Below are positions 23,956-36,389 of a stretch of DNA of 64,000 nucleotides, in pieces. Source of the stretch: Lepeophtheirus salmonis (Eukaryota; Arthropoda; Copepoda; Siphonostomatoida; Caligidae); the NCBI RefSeq assembly GCF_016086655.4, contig NC_052136.2:49344492-49408491 (forward strand), written 5' to 3'. A program made the translations under genes and the position numbers. Within the stretch, counting starts at the first letter, position 1. Every line of letters starts with the position of its first letter. Below the pieces are notes generated by a model that did not search any database, was not told where the DNA came from, and saw only the letters and a program-made list of their open reading frames with translations.

Positions 23956-26811
23956 ATGATGGTATGAGTGGTAATATATCTGTTCATGTTATAGGTAGTC
24001 CAAATGGAGATACCTACAGTCTCTACAACCATATAAGCACTGACACTGGCGCCGAGGAGATCATACACGCGATGCTCCGATATTTTTTAGTTAGAGACAC
24101 GAGAATGATTTTTATTTTTGATTCAACTGTCCTTTGTGTCCTTTTTGACAACCATGGGTATAACATTTGTATTTATATGAAGCATTTATATACACAGGTT
24201 AATTAAAGACTTAAGAAAGTCATGAATTTATGGCTCTATGTCAAGTGTGATGATAATTTCCACATAACTTTGCGATTTGATGTTTCCTTTTTAATACTAT
24301 CCCTTTAAGTAGTAAATTTTGCTTATCAATACACAAATGTTTCCTTTATTAATCATTTGTGTTCAAATTAAGAAGAATTTTCTAGGAAAAACATTTCGGG
24401 TTAGTTCAAATAATTTTTAGATAATTGTCACCTATTGTAAAGTGGATTTTTTTTCTTCGAGTTTTACTCAAATCCAACAATTGTATTTTGTAATATTTTT
24501 ACATAAATAATCTATCAAACTATAGACAAAGCTACCTGAATAGTTCAAAAGTACCTGCAGAAATTTGTGTGTCTTAAAATAAGGTTATTTTTCATAGAGA
24601 AAAAAAGAAAAGTGGACTTATAATTTTGAAATTTTTCCAAATATTTAGTACAATTAATGCTTGTAGTAATACAGAGAAATAAAATAAGGCATTAAAGTTA
24701 ATATTACAATAATCAAATCATAGTTTTGGTCCATATTCATACATAAGTACAAATAAATCAAAACATATTTAACAGATGACACGATTATTATTATTTTTTT
24801 TTTTTTGAAGAACTAAGGCCTATTTTTTCTATCTTGCTATTAGTAGATTAGTAATAAATGAATGTCATTAGGAATTAAGGTATGTTTTAAATAATATGAT
24901 AATAATAAAAAAAGTTTTTTATCTCCTCAAGACATACATTAAAAAATTGATTTATTTCAATTATTTCTTATATTTCAGAAGTATTTTTAATAATACAAAA
25001 AAAAATTGAATTTATGTTTTCAAATAAGGTGAAATGAAAAAAAAGAGTGCGGTTACTAGAGTGGTGGTAATCATGATTAGTGATACCATCAATGGATCTG
25101 TTACTTATTGTATCATAACTAAATAAATTATTATTAAGCAACCTTAATATATTATCTAGATATATTTAGAATTTTGAATGTCACTTTAAACAAAATAATA
25201 TGTAGATATGAGAAAAATATTATTAAGAATTCCTCCTTATTTAAAAATTATTACGTATTAGCAGTCATGGAGCACTATAGTTTAAGTGATTTCTGTCACC
25301 CGATATGTAGTCACTCAATGTTACCATCTTTTTTTCTAGACATTCTCGCTAGCATGGTTCTTACGCTCACCGCAATTAAGCCAATATTCACATCCCTTGT
25401 CATATTAAACAGATAAGGAGTCCATGTTTATAAATAAGACCCTATTATTATGTAATAATAATATTAAAAAATATTAAAATTAATCACTTTTAAGTATAAA
25501 TTTATCAAACAAAACTGTTGAAAATTTTACTTTAGTAAATCCATTTTATAATTTTTTTGTAAATTGAGCCTGTAGTTAAGTGGAAAACGCACTCGGAGAT
25601 GTTATTCACCTGAAACCAATGTACATAAATTCAAAATTTAGTCACTCTTTAATAAGGAGCAATACATATAATTTGTAAAAAGACTTCAACTTCCTGAGTC
25701 AGATGAATTAATTATAGAATTAAAATGTCTGTTTATGTTGAATCGGTGCAACCCCAACTGTCAAAAAGGAGGAAAATGTACATCCATCCTAAAAGTTCAC
25801 AATAATAATATAACTATACTTGTACTATATAATCCAAATTAAAAGATCTGGATTGTCAATTTCTATTCTAATTTTACATCTTATTGTGTTCTTCAAAATT
25901 ATTTGTGAAATTTCTATAAAAAGGGATGTGTCATTCAAATTTTTTAGAATAGTTACATTTTTTTTAGACTAAAAAAATTATATGTAAATTTTGGACGATT
26001 TTAAAATATATTTAGAGGTAGCTCAACGACTCCAAAGTTTTGAAATTTTACGATTTTTTTCAAAACTAAGTTTTGTTATTCAAATATAATCTCAACACTT
26101 CATGATACAATAAATATTATTAAAAAAAAATTAAATCAATAAATTTTCTATTAAAAATATTTTATAGTTTTTTTGTAACTAATTGGTCAAAAAGAACAAA
26201 GACTACAATAACTTGCATTTTTTATGTATGTCCATCCGATACTCGCTAAAAGAAATTATATCCATATTAACAATTTATGTGTCCCAAATCAGTAGCAATT
26301 TTTAATTTATTAATGGAAATAAAAAAGTCAGATTAAATTAGCATAAAAATGACCTTTTACCTACCTTTTTTCGTCTAAAAATACTTTATAAGCTAAATCC
26401 TTTTAGTCATTTGTAGTTGAGTATTGAGAAATACTCATTGAAAAGATGTTGACCTTTTTCTAACCTTTACTTGATCTAAAAAGTCTTAGTAGCCAAATTT
26501 TAATCAATTTGTAAAATAATTTAACCTTATTTTATTTTAAACTGAGATAAAAATCCATGAGCACACTGGTATTTTGTTCAAATTTTTATGACATAAAATA
26601 CATGATAAAATTCAAAGCATGTACATTGAAACAACAATTTCAAATATGGATCAGCTTTTTTGTATTCTTCTTCTGAAAAAAACTTTTACTTCTCGCTTGT
26701 AGACACCATATTATGGAATTAATCATAAGCACAGCATTTCAGTTATGTTTTTTACGCACGTCTTTTCCTAAAGTTTAAATGTTCAAAAGATTCTAAGAAA
26801 AATGACTGTCC
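23956..26811. other. AT-rich spacer, no gene found
   Basis: The plus frame 25,174-25,416 has a slightly more balanced composition near 25,261-25,416 and a TTTTTTTCTAG acceptor-like stretch inside. It has no recognisable family and no matching donor, so I leave it uncalled. The rest is AT-rich spacer. Confidence 0.45.
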
Positions 26812-27079
26812 ATTAGTAGAGCTAAGTATGGCACTGAAATTGAAGATTGTGAAATAGCTGGTCTTGTAGGAGATGTGTGACAAGAGAATCTTGAATATGC
26901 AGAGAAATGTATGGAAACAAATTTTCCTCGACACCACTTGAAAGAATTCCTTGTCCTAGTAATTATATGCCTTGATTATGTGCATCCACAAGGTGGAAAA
27001 GTTATGTAACCTGATTGCTATTCACCATTGAGATGTATATCAAATATTTTATACTCCGTAAAAATTTGGATAATTTGAA
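26812..27079 (+). pseudogene. Remnant of an unclassified transposable-element protein
   Basis: One plus frame reads AKYGTEIEDCEIAGLVGDV, a stop, QENLEYAEKCMETNFPR, then HHLKEFLVLVIICLDYVHPQ, GGKVM, a stop, PDCYSPLRCISNILYSVKIW. I recall an arthropod/hydrozoan transposon-associated protein type ending in a phrase like GxKFxxPGAxHHARWMxKAIYxLKI. The tail here aligns well with it (KVMxPDCYSPLRCISNILYSVKI). I cannot name the superfamily. Two in-frame stops make it a relic. No neighbouring transposase or terminal repeats were seen. The alignment is from memory, so the call is moderate. Confidence 0.4.
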
Positions 27080-28744
27080 CTCATTACAAATCATCAAACA
27101 TAAACGAACAAGGATTGCGTAATATTTGATTTTTTATAATGAGAGTGTATCCCCTAAAAAATTATAACTTAAAACTCAACTTATTCAACAAAAAATAATA
27201 TTATATTTGCTGATATCATAACATACAATTTCACTTTATTAGTATCACAATTTCTTTGAAAGTATATAAGTATTAATATTAAAGAGAACCCCATAAAAAC
27301 TAAACGTCCATTTCCTATAACTACTATATATATATTTGCATATTTACATATGTAGACATGCACATTGTGTAAGCCTATTTATTGATAACTTTGAATAGAA
27401 GTATGTACGTAGAAATTGATACTCACAAATTTTAATATTTTTTTTACAAACTATCTACATATTTCGTAATAGCAGCAGAAGAAGCTCTGCGTATCTTCAA
27501 TTGATTTTTATGGTTATTGATGATGTAATATGAATAAATTATTCAACGTCTCTTATTTTACAAAATATTTTTTTGATTTACTTTATGGATGTTACGACAC
27601 TATAAATATGCAGAGAAGGAAGGCTTTTGAGCTACTTTTTTTTATGATACAAAAAATGTATAGCATATTTTCCCCAGCTATAAGTCAATTTTTTTTAAAC
27701 TTTTTATCAAGTTATTTTGTATATAATTATCGAAAGATTTTTTACCCTTTTATTTTTTAAAAGTAACCGTATAACGCATTAAAAATATTTAAACTAGTTA
27801 ACTCTAAATTGAAAACACATAATTGTATCATTTTTTTTAAATATATAATTATTCTAATTCTTACACCATTCCTTCAATAAATAGAATTTATACTGCATTT
27901 TTAAAACTTGAAATGATGAAGTATGCATTAAGATATGATAATTAATCAGCTAGAAGACGATTTGTAATAATCAAAAAACTTGTAAGAGATTGTAAAACCT
28001 TTCACCATCTGAATTTGCAAAGTTATTCAAAAAATAAAAAAATTCTCAGGTGTGACTTAAAGTATAGAATAAACGATAATTTTGTTGCTATCACCTTTCG
28101 ATTTACCTACTTCCCCTTTTCTACGTTTTTAATTTTTAATTTTGAGCCCCAATTATTCTTCTTAATTTGTGCATAATTACTTACTACGTATAGACAATGA
28201 AGAGCTATATTTAATTATTCTAACATTCATTAAATCATTTAATGATGGAACTACTAGATTTGGGACTTCATTTCTTTATTTGATTGTCTATTTTTATATG
28301 TGTGACATTTTGTATTAAATTTTAATGAGATAATTTTCATAAATGTCTTGTATATTAAAATAATGAAAATAGTGAAGTCCATTTTTTTAACGAAATAATG
28401 CATTTCTAATAAAAAATAGATTTAATTAACGATCTGACTCAATAAACTTTGGAAAAAGAAGGAAAACACAGTGTTTGCAAGCCACAGTCTAAGGGTTAAA
28501 TAAATAATGTATGGTCCACATTTCGAAATAAGAATATAATCACTACTAGTGAATGTTAAGCTTATATTATTATTTCTTTTACTCAAGAAGAAAGGTTGTG
28601 CAATACGATTAGGATCACACTTTACTGCATGTTCTAGCTTTTCATAAAGTTTTATTAGATTCTACTCATGTGTATAATACTATATCAAAAATAACTAATA
28701 AATACAATAAACAATTCTACTGAATTTTTTATGTAGATGAACAT
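27080..28744. other. AT-rich spacer, no gene found
   Basis: Frames (27,181-27,363 minus; 27,530-27,760 plus) are Phe/Ile/Tyr-rich without family resemblance. Confidence 0.5.
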
Positions 28745-28835
28745 AGATTTATGAACTTCGGTACAAGACCCGCGAAAGCGGCCAAAAAATTTGATGTCAG
28801 CAGAATTAAAGGAGTTGTTTAATGTGAAGTGTAAA
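28745..28835 (+). other. Possible helix-turn-helix scrap of a transposase
   Basis: One frame gives GTRPAKAAKKFDVSRIKGVV, similar in style to the first HTH of some mariner transposases. It is short, isolated and without other blocks. Confidence 0.22.
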
Positions 28836-30114
28836 AATATTAGAAAAATCAACACTCTTTGAGATACATGACCCCATATATTTGTATGAGGAAGAAGAGA
28901 GAGAGTAACAGCCGCTGACTATTTGAAAAAGAAAAAAATAGGTAACAAAACGTTTCACAGTCGCATAAGTACAAAAGGAACACAAAATCAGAAGACCGTA
29001 TCCGTGCCTCCAACATCGTCTCGGGAAGGAATATAATGGATACAGTTCTGGGGAATGATGACATCTATTTCATAATTATTTCCAATATGTCATTCACAGT
29101 TTAACTCGTCACCATCGATTATAGTCATTTACCAGATTGATGATTTTTTAATAGAATAATCTTATAATATAGTTTACGTTTTTGATGTAAATTATGTTAC
29201 TGTAGCTGTTTTGTTGTTTGAGAAAAGGACATGTTGCGATTGTCCACGGTCTTTAATAGTTTGATATGGATACTTATTTAGAATTGAAGACTACAGTTCT
29301 ATCCAGTTAAGTCCTGTATATGAGATCGGCCCTTGATGAAGTCACTCACCTTTATTTATTCTTTTTCTAAATAGTTATAGTCCTAACAGTTCGAAGGGCT
29401 ATCCCTGGAATGGACCAAATTAATAAGGAACGACATAACACTAATCTCCTTTACATAATATTTACTATATTTTTTCAATATTGTTGTATAATATCAAAAC
29501 CACGTTACGAAGTAATGGTCTCTTCTAAAACAATATACTGAACATATTTGAAAAAACACGTAAATTTAATTAATTTAATGGTTTGTACTATATATATATG
29601 TTATGATAAAGGTATACTTTTTTTAGAAAGATAAAAATATATTTATACATTATTTATGAACTATCATACATTCTGTTTTATCATACATTCTACTACCATT
29701 TCTTATTATTTTTAAGTGTGGGAGATATATATTAAGATCCATGAAACTAATTTTGAATATTGAAATATTGATTGATGTTATATGTTATTTTATATTGTGC
29801 AATCAATCAGTTTTTAACATGTATGTATATGTACATAAATTTTATCATAAATCTTATATTATAGCTCAAAAAGTATTAATTGTATTGTCTCAAAGAAAGA
29901 AAAAGGAAAGAAAGAAAATATACTATTAAATTGTTGATATTTTGAAGAAAATAAATAGTTTGATTAAATGGGTAAATGTGTTGAATAACCTTGGACAAAT
30001 AAAATGTAAATAAATTAGATAAAGTATGGAAATTATTAAGCTAGGAAAACGTATCAATTGACTTATTCTTTGTGTTTCGATTTAAAAATCCTACATCAGT
30101 CTGATATATTAACG
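28836..30114. other. AT-rich spacer, no gene found
   Basis: The 71-codon minus frame at 28,849-29,064 lies over a purine-rich plus strand and is probably chance. Positions 29,240-29,350 carry CGGTC/GATCGG-type motifs like those of the next entry. Confidence 0.45.
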
Positions 30115-30450
30115 TACCAAAAATGCGGATAAAATCGGTCCAACATATAAATATTTTTTTTTTTTGTCTTTATCGGTCTCATTTAAAATTCGGTCTAGAT
30201 CGACTCTATAGATGAATTGTGGATGACGTTATGTGTGTTTCCAAGCTATGAACAATAACGACATATGAAATGTTATGTTTTCCATACAAGTACAAGTGGT
30301 GATGAGAAAAAAATCGGTTCACGATTTGGAAGCAATAAAATTTTAATCCACGGTCTGGATCGAAATATCTATTAATTTTTTCTAGAAAAATAATGTAAGA
30401 CCTAACCCAACAAAAACTCCAACTCAGACCGAGTTTCAAGACTACTAACA
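30115..30450. repeat. Region rich in CGGTC-type motifs, probable non-coding repeat
   Basis: AATCGGTCC, ATCGGTCTC, TCGGTCTAGATCGAC, AATCGGTTC, CACGGTCTGGATCG and CAGACCGAG recur within about 300 bp on both strands. A T11 run lies at about 30,152. This density stands out from the AT-rich surroundings and suggests a decayed transposon or satellite-like unit. No coding frame is recognisable; the 81-codon minus frame (30,206-30,451) is unrecognised. Confidence 0.35.
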
Positions 30451-31080
30451 ATGTTTTGTTAATTTATTTAAATTTCATAATCTTCATTTGTTAATGTACT
30501 TGTCTTATATATTAATAGTTTACCGTAGGAGTGCTTGAATTCACGGATAACGATGGGGAAAAAAGGGCATGTAACAATGATGAATTTATTTATAATCATT
30601 TTATACGGAAGAGTGAAAATTAGATTCATTAGATAATAAATTAGAAATAATAAAAAATAATACTAATCTCTTCCAGAAAGTTCCTTGTTGAAGATTTCGA
30701 AACTGAACGTGTAGAATTTCTAAACATAATCATCCTAGGTGGCTTAAAAAGTTCTTTTAATAAATGAAATACTTTATAGGCATTAATTTGTCGATGTTAA
30801 TATTTGGTTTCGTACTTTATGGTCATACCTATTTATGTATGTATATGTAAATTTAGAAAAATAGGTTAACCCCCTAAGGAAGTAAAATATTTTAGACATT
30901 GCACCTTTTTCCTTTAGCATCTTTGTTAATCAAGTTCAATGTTATGTATTTTCAAATCAATAATTTATAGAGGGTCGATTTTATCTAGTGGTACACATTT
31001 TATTATTTTCAATTTTTAACGAGGAAAATTTAAATGAGATGTTTTCTGAGGACATGATTGAACAAATTCATTTGAATATA
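30451..31080. other. AT-rich spacer, no gene found
   Basis: Nothing recognisable. Confidence 0.5.
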
Positions 31081-31560
31081 GAGCGCAGTTCAACATTTAT
31101 TCTGTGAGTAATCAGCTCAAATAATTGCCTCAACATGAAGCCTTGCTTGCCAAGACTATATGTAGTCAGACTCGAGCTTGATCCACAGCTTCTTTATAGA
31201 AGCATTTCGAGACTGAACACTCATGTGAGGAGTAGACCATCTCCTACAGACACACCTAGATAGAATAGTTCAATGGGTTCACGTCTGGAGGGGAGGTCGG
31301 CCACATGTTGAGGTCCAGAAAGTTGTATCTCAGACAGGCCTAGGTCTTAGTGGCGAGATGACACGGAGCTCCGTTTTGAATAAAAACAAACTTGTCCCCG
31401 AAACTTTCTCTAGCCGAGGTATCTCTTTCTTATTTAGAAGTTCAATACACCCCCAGACCATGACATTGGTGAATAAGTCCCTGGAACGATATACAGTGGC
31501 ACAGTTGCCACTAAGCTACTTGGATATAGCCATGGGGAGCATGCCGTGTGAGAGAAGCTT
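31081..31560 (-). pseudogene. Mariner-type transposase remnant, catalytic and C-terminal parts
   Basis: On the minus strand, from about 31,490 downwards, one frame reads SRDLFTNVMVWGCIELLNKK. After a frameshift come GDKFVFIQNGAPCHLATKT, a stop, then LDLNMWPTSPPDVNPLNYSI. These are the VMVWG block, the second catalytic block (normally QDGAP, here QNGAP) and the third block (normally SPDVNPLDY). Both the second and the third catalytic Asp are Asn; the third codon is AAC at 31,268-31,270. A tail with several stops (KCFYKEAVDQARV and onward) runs to about 31,081. The helix-turn-helix region was not found, and there are no clear terminal repeats. The plus frame at 31,358-31,570 is an antisense shadow. 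Confidence 0.8.
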
Positions 31561-31669
31561 TAAAATTTAACCCCTCGGTTGCTTTGGTTTTCTCTTTCTT
31601 GTTTGTTTTATTATTAAACAAAGAATTGAAAACTTACCTATGTTACCTATCTACGTATATAATTTTTAA

Positions 31670-31808
31670 GAATTGATTATCGACATTGGAGGAATGTCTC
31701 CTTATATCCTTCCTAACTACGGTAGAGGGATTTGTGTTTATTTTCTTTTTCTCATTACTGATCACAGTTAATATAATAAAAAGCCATGACAGTGAAGCTG
31801 CTCTCCTG
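31670..31808 (+). repeat. SINE-like dispersed repeat copy
   Basis: Reads AATTGATTATCGACATTGG then AGGAATGTC, a T-rich middle, ATCACAGTTAATATAATAAA, and AGCCATGACAGTGAAGCTG with CTCTCCT. It sits about 110 bp after the transposase relic. Confidence 0.55.
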
Positions 31809-33170
31809 CTCTATGTGGTTTAATTTGTCAGGGAACAATTGACATATAAAAAATTTATTTTTATATTGTTTTTTTTTTGTCCTCAAAGTCTTGGTAGTGT
31901 ATTAGTATCTACTAATCTAGAGCTAAGGTGTAAGGAACACAACCCTATCATAAAGTTGTTTTCTGTATATTTGTACACGTATGCCAACAAAACAGGTGAT
32001 ATTTTGTTTCTACATAGTTTTTATAAGATTGTCCTGAAAGGCATTAACAGTCGTCCAGTGAAAATATATATCTACTTATAATTATTACAAGACTTAAAAT
32101 ATGCCATTATTGAACTTTTTATTTACCCTCATTTACAATAATTTACAAAATGTGGTACATGACTTAAGCATAACTGATAAAAAAAATCAGCTGGAGTATA
32201 TGTAATATTTACAAATAAGTTTGGCAGGTAATAGCTTATAATATATCAAATATATACAAATTAATTGTGTCAATGAGTCGATCAATTATTATTTAAACAA
32301 ATGAGACAAAAGAATCAATTGTTAAAACATATACAATATGTAAATATTTATATTTCTTAATTATTTTAGCTTGCTAACATGTACAGTATGATACTGTAAA
32401 TAAATAGGAGGTGCCACTCATAAGATTCCCAAAAGCTTCGACGACAAACCTGAAAATTTTTAAATCGGAACATTTTCAATAATTTTGCATTGGGAAAATT
32501 GTAATTCCATATGTTTCTCTAACTTTATGTAAAAACTCAAAAACTGAAATTACATTTATGAAAATAAATGTAAAGTTGAATTTAAGCTCAATTACAATTT
32601 AATACATGATAATTCAGCTACAATCATGTCAAATCAAATCATTTATCAAACCAAATCCCTAATGACGCTCTCACTGCATCTTTGGCTAAGTTTTGAGTTA
32701 GATTAGGCTTCTTCAAATTATAAAAGTCAAAAATAGCTCTTGTAAGTTCCATATTTCATTATTAGAATACTGGACTTGTTAATCGTTACTATATTTTTTT
32801 TATTTGCTTTATAAAATCTTGTTTACAAGAATTTTCCTAATGAATTTTCTATATTTTCCCATCTTTTGTAAAGATTTAAGACAACCTTTGGTGGTAAAAA
32901 ATATTCTACAATCTACATAATAAGCTAATTTCAAATATGTTGTAACTTATACAAGCAAATGTTAAATTTGAATTCCATCATTCTTAAAAATGCGCACATT
33001 TTCATTTCTTTATAATATTATACAAAAATAATATTATTTACGTAATTAAAGCGTTTGTTCACTGTTTAAACAAAGAACTTTGAGCGTCTGTGCAGTTACA
33101 CTGTACATGTGAAGGTAGAACATTGATAGTTGTTTTTACGGCTAAACAGAAGTGTTTCGTTTCTGTTAAA
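31809..33170. other. AT-rich spacer, no gene found
   Basis: The plus frame 31,839-32,081 (80 codons) shows no family. Nothing else seen. Confidence 0.5.
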
Positions 33171-33490
33171 AAAATGGCATCGATCAACAAAATATTTAGT
33201 CCACACTCGTGGAAAAGGCAGAGTGACTTTGTTGCGATTCACACCGAAAAGAAAATTATTGAGATTCATAACTTCTTAAGCCTTGACAAATCCTTTTTTT
33301 TTTTTTTTTTTTTTTTTTTGGAGAGTCGGGGAGGTACTGGAAGAGTCCAGAGGTGGGTATGAAATAACACACTGCAAAAAAACCTTGACTCTTTTTTTGA
33401 GATTTTTTTTTTCATTTTTGGACCTATTATTTAGCCTTTAACTTCACTGGATCTTAACCCCATGGACTACTTTGTGTCCTTCGCAGTTGA
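33171..33490 (+). pseudogene. Mariner-type transposase remnant, collapsed
   Basis: The third catalytic block is clear: LTSLDLNPMDYFVSFAVE at 33,437-33,490 (family style SPDLNPMDYFVWxxVE), with the catalytic Asp at 33,465-33,467 intact. About 250 bp upstream a frame starts MASINKIFSPHSWKRQSDFV, which may be an N-terminal part but is not diagnostic. A T26 run (33,294-33,319) separates the two. Most of the catalytic domain is missing, so the copy has a large internal deletion. Confidence 0.6.
33294..33319 (+). repeat. T26 homopolymer
   Basis: An uninterrupted run of 26 T inside the collapsed mariner relic. It makes the 90-codon frame at 33,090-33,362 read through poly-Phe. It could be the poly-A tail (minus strand) of a retroposed insertion, or slippage. 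Confidence 0.9.
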
Positions 33491-34789
33491 GTGAGTTGCT
33501 CAATTGTACAACAAACATATATTACAATTCAAAAAAATTACACTCTCTTTGAAAAAAGTTAATCTTTTATGAAGGAAATTTTTTTGAAATGCACTCTTGA
33601 AACAATAATATAGTGTAATCAAACATAATTTATGGGAACAAGCATTACAAACTAACAAATTTATTAAGTTAAAACTTTCTTACAAAACGAAAAAGCCACA
33701 AAGTTAACCACAAAAAATAACATTATGTGTATTTTAAAACATATTAATGTGTATTGATTTTTTTCTCCACTGGAAGAAAATATATGATGTTTTTTTTGTT
33801 TTGTTTTTAATAAATCATTTGGTTAAGAGTTCAATTAAGTTATGCAACTGTAATATATGTACATACATGTTTGTTAAAAAATACCCAATTTTGAACAACT
33901 TAGAAATGTATAAATTTTGCTTTGGGTCTTATGTAAAAGTATTTAACTCAAATTGGTACATGTAAAAATGTTATTTTTTTATTATATTAGCATTTTATTA
34001 CCTGATATTAGGCTTCATATGACTTTTTTTGATTTTTTATTGAGCATGTTGTAGAACATGAACACCAAAATTGACAATATTTGGTGTCAAAAAATATAAA
34101 AAGAGATTTTGTTTTTCTTTTCTTATGGAATCATTTTGTTTTTCTTTTCTTATGGGATCATTTTGTTTTTTTCAATTAAAAAAGTTGTACAGAATGAAAC
34201 CCATGAATAGAATTTCGTGAGCCTTAATGGTTGTTTTTCACTTATGCTGGGGTCAATTTGAAATTTGAAAAAAAATGAACTAAATTTCACAATTTTTTTA
34301 AATTACTCAAACTTGGGCGAAATATTCTTTGAAATACGTGGAAAATTGGATTATAAAATAAAATCATTGCCTGTTATTTCTTCTTTTATGTGGTGTAATT
34401 CATTATAAATATCAGTGTCAATTTTTGTAATGTCATTTTTTCTATAGTTTTATGGACGCTTAGTTATTTTTCTGCTTATAGAGGTAGTCAAAATTACATG
34501 ATGGTTGATCTTAAATTATATGAGCTTAATAGCAATAAAAAATTATTCATTTGATGGCTGTACTCAAACTCGACTTGACATAATACTTAAAAATTTGATC
34601 TTGAGTCGACTCAATATTCAAGTCTTTTCAGTCTTAAAACTTTGCTACTTTACCAAGATATTGATTCTACCAAGAGTCTGAAATATTTACAATATTTTTA
34701 GCCTACCTTCTATGTAATTTCTTAATGTAATATCTACTTTTGTTTAGTTATGTATAATTAAAAATATTTAGAATTAATTATTGAGGTTT
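33491..34789. other. AT-rich spacer with a short tandem repeat
   Basis: A 27-bp unit is repeated about 2.4 times at 34,107-34,172: unit 1 at 34,107-34,133, unit 2 at 34,134-34,160 with one substitution (GGAATCA to GGGATCA), then a partial third. No gene was found in the remaining sequence. Confidence 0.6.
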
Positions 34790-35440
34790 CAAATGGTAAC
34801 AGAATCATCTTTTATTCGGATCAATGGACTATCGACAGATCCCACAACATCCAGAACGACATATTGTTGGCCAAAGAGAGAACTAATTTCTCCCACGTCT
34901 TTAAACCCAAGTTTCCTGCCAGCATCATGGCACTTGGGGTCATTGTGGGGAAGTGGCATGTCCCCATTTTCCTTGACCAAAGGAGAGGGTGGGCCCTGAA
35001 GAGTTACTCTAAACTCCTGTCTGACCAATTGATACCTTCGATGAAAACTGAGGCGAATGGTGTTGAAGATAATATATTTTTTTTAACACGGATTCTCAAA
35101 AAGGCTCTGTCCCTCTCAAAAAGTATAGCAAGACCAAAAACTTGTTTAAAGAAGAGAAGGTGTCATTTTGACAGCCAACACCTAGCCCTCTAACTCATCC
35201 TATATTAATCCCATGGATTACTTCTTTTAGGAGGAGGTACAAAGGAAGCTCTCTGCCAGTTCACATAACAACATTGACTCCTTGAAGGCCTCCATCATCA
35301 AGCACTGGAACGAAGTCTCACCTGTGGACGTGGTCAAGATATGAAAATCTTTTAGGCCTACTATAGAGCGGATGACTAGGCGAAAATGGCAAACACAATT
35401 AATGATTTTTTTTCTTTGTATTATTAGAATTTGTAAATTA
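34790..35440 (+). pseudogene. Mariner-type transposase remnant, catalytic domain through C terminus
   Basis: The frame reads IIFYSDQWTIDRSHNIQND at about 34,803 (first catalytic block; the family has FSDEKxFTVDRSHN). It continues through NFSHVFKPKFPASIMALGVI and KWHVPIF with no stop to about 35,080. The second block is blurred (TDSQKGSVPLKK). The third block INPMDYFF has its Asp at 35,216-35,218, then a stop. The tail reads EEVQRKLSASSHNNIDSLKA, SIIKHWNEVSPVDVVKI and KSFRPTIERM, a full mariner C terminus. The N-terminal DNA-binding region is missing, and there is one frameshift and at least two stops. It resembles the D,D37D clade found at 57 kb and 36 kb but is not the same copy. Terminal repeats were not identified. 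Confidence 0.85.
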
Positions 35441-36389
35441 AAATTCAAACGTCTACTCTCTTAATTTATTAATTAGGATTCTGTGAAAGGGTGTCCGGAT
35501 TTACATGAACGATCTTCTATATGTCAATAGAAATAAATTATTGCTTTTAAATAAATTAGTGTAACTAACAGGAAAAATCCTGTTATACTTAGTACACCGA
35601 CAAAATTTGCTTGAAACTTAATTCATAATATCTTCTTGACAGCAAATAGCTGTTGATAAATGTAAATGATAACTGTTAAGAGGGTGAAAACGCGGGAAGG
35701 TAAAGAATTATACTTCAAAATCACTCTAGTGACTGAAATGGAATTCTAACAAAATCATGAAGAATAAAATATGACTCCAATGTAAAACAAATCTTAATTC
35801 TAATGATTATGATGAATGTTACGATCTGTAATCTTATACAATTTGCTTGTAAAATAATTGAAACATGTAAATACATGTGATTGTTCATTCATGAAAACTT
35901 ATACATTTTCATTTCTCTAATCATTAGCTGTTTATTGTTTTTATTATAATAAAACTTTTAAAACAAAGATTTGAGTTTACTTTTTGTCAGAGGTTTTTTT
36001 TAACAAATTTGTCATTAAAATATATTGAAGGATAGTTCCTATAAACATTCACAATTTTCTCTGGTTTCATCCCATCCTTTACAAAAAGGTTTGAATGAAA
36101 ACACACACTATTGGACAGTAAGTCTGGTATAAATGTCACTCTACTACGTCAGTTTCTCATTATGGTTCCTTAATACAGCATACTCCTATCTTCTTTTAAT
36201 CAGGAAAATAAATGTTGTGGACTTTCAGTATTTTGAGCTATTTAAATGGTAAATAGAGAACGCATCTTTGGTTATAATAGTTGGGTGGACTACTCAATTC
36301 GTCAAAAAAAAATCATAATATGTATAATAATGAATATGAATGAAGACCAAAATACGATAATTTTTCCGGATGTTTTTTTGAACTGAATG
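35441..36389. other. AT-rich spacer, no gene found
   Basis: Nothing recognisable. Positions 36,340-36,389 may be the decayed 5' part of the next relic. Confidence 0.5.

Noticed and set aside
25174..25416. Possible exon with an acceptor-like TTTTTTTCTAG
   Set aside because: No matching donor, no family resemblance, and acceptor-like strings are common in T-rich DNA.
31358..31570. 70-codon plus-strand frame
   Set aside because: Antisense shadow of the minus-strand mariner relic.
34789..35028. 79-codon minus-strand frame
   Set aside because: Antisense shadow of the mariner catalytic domain at 34,790-35,440.
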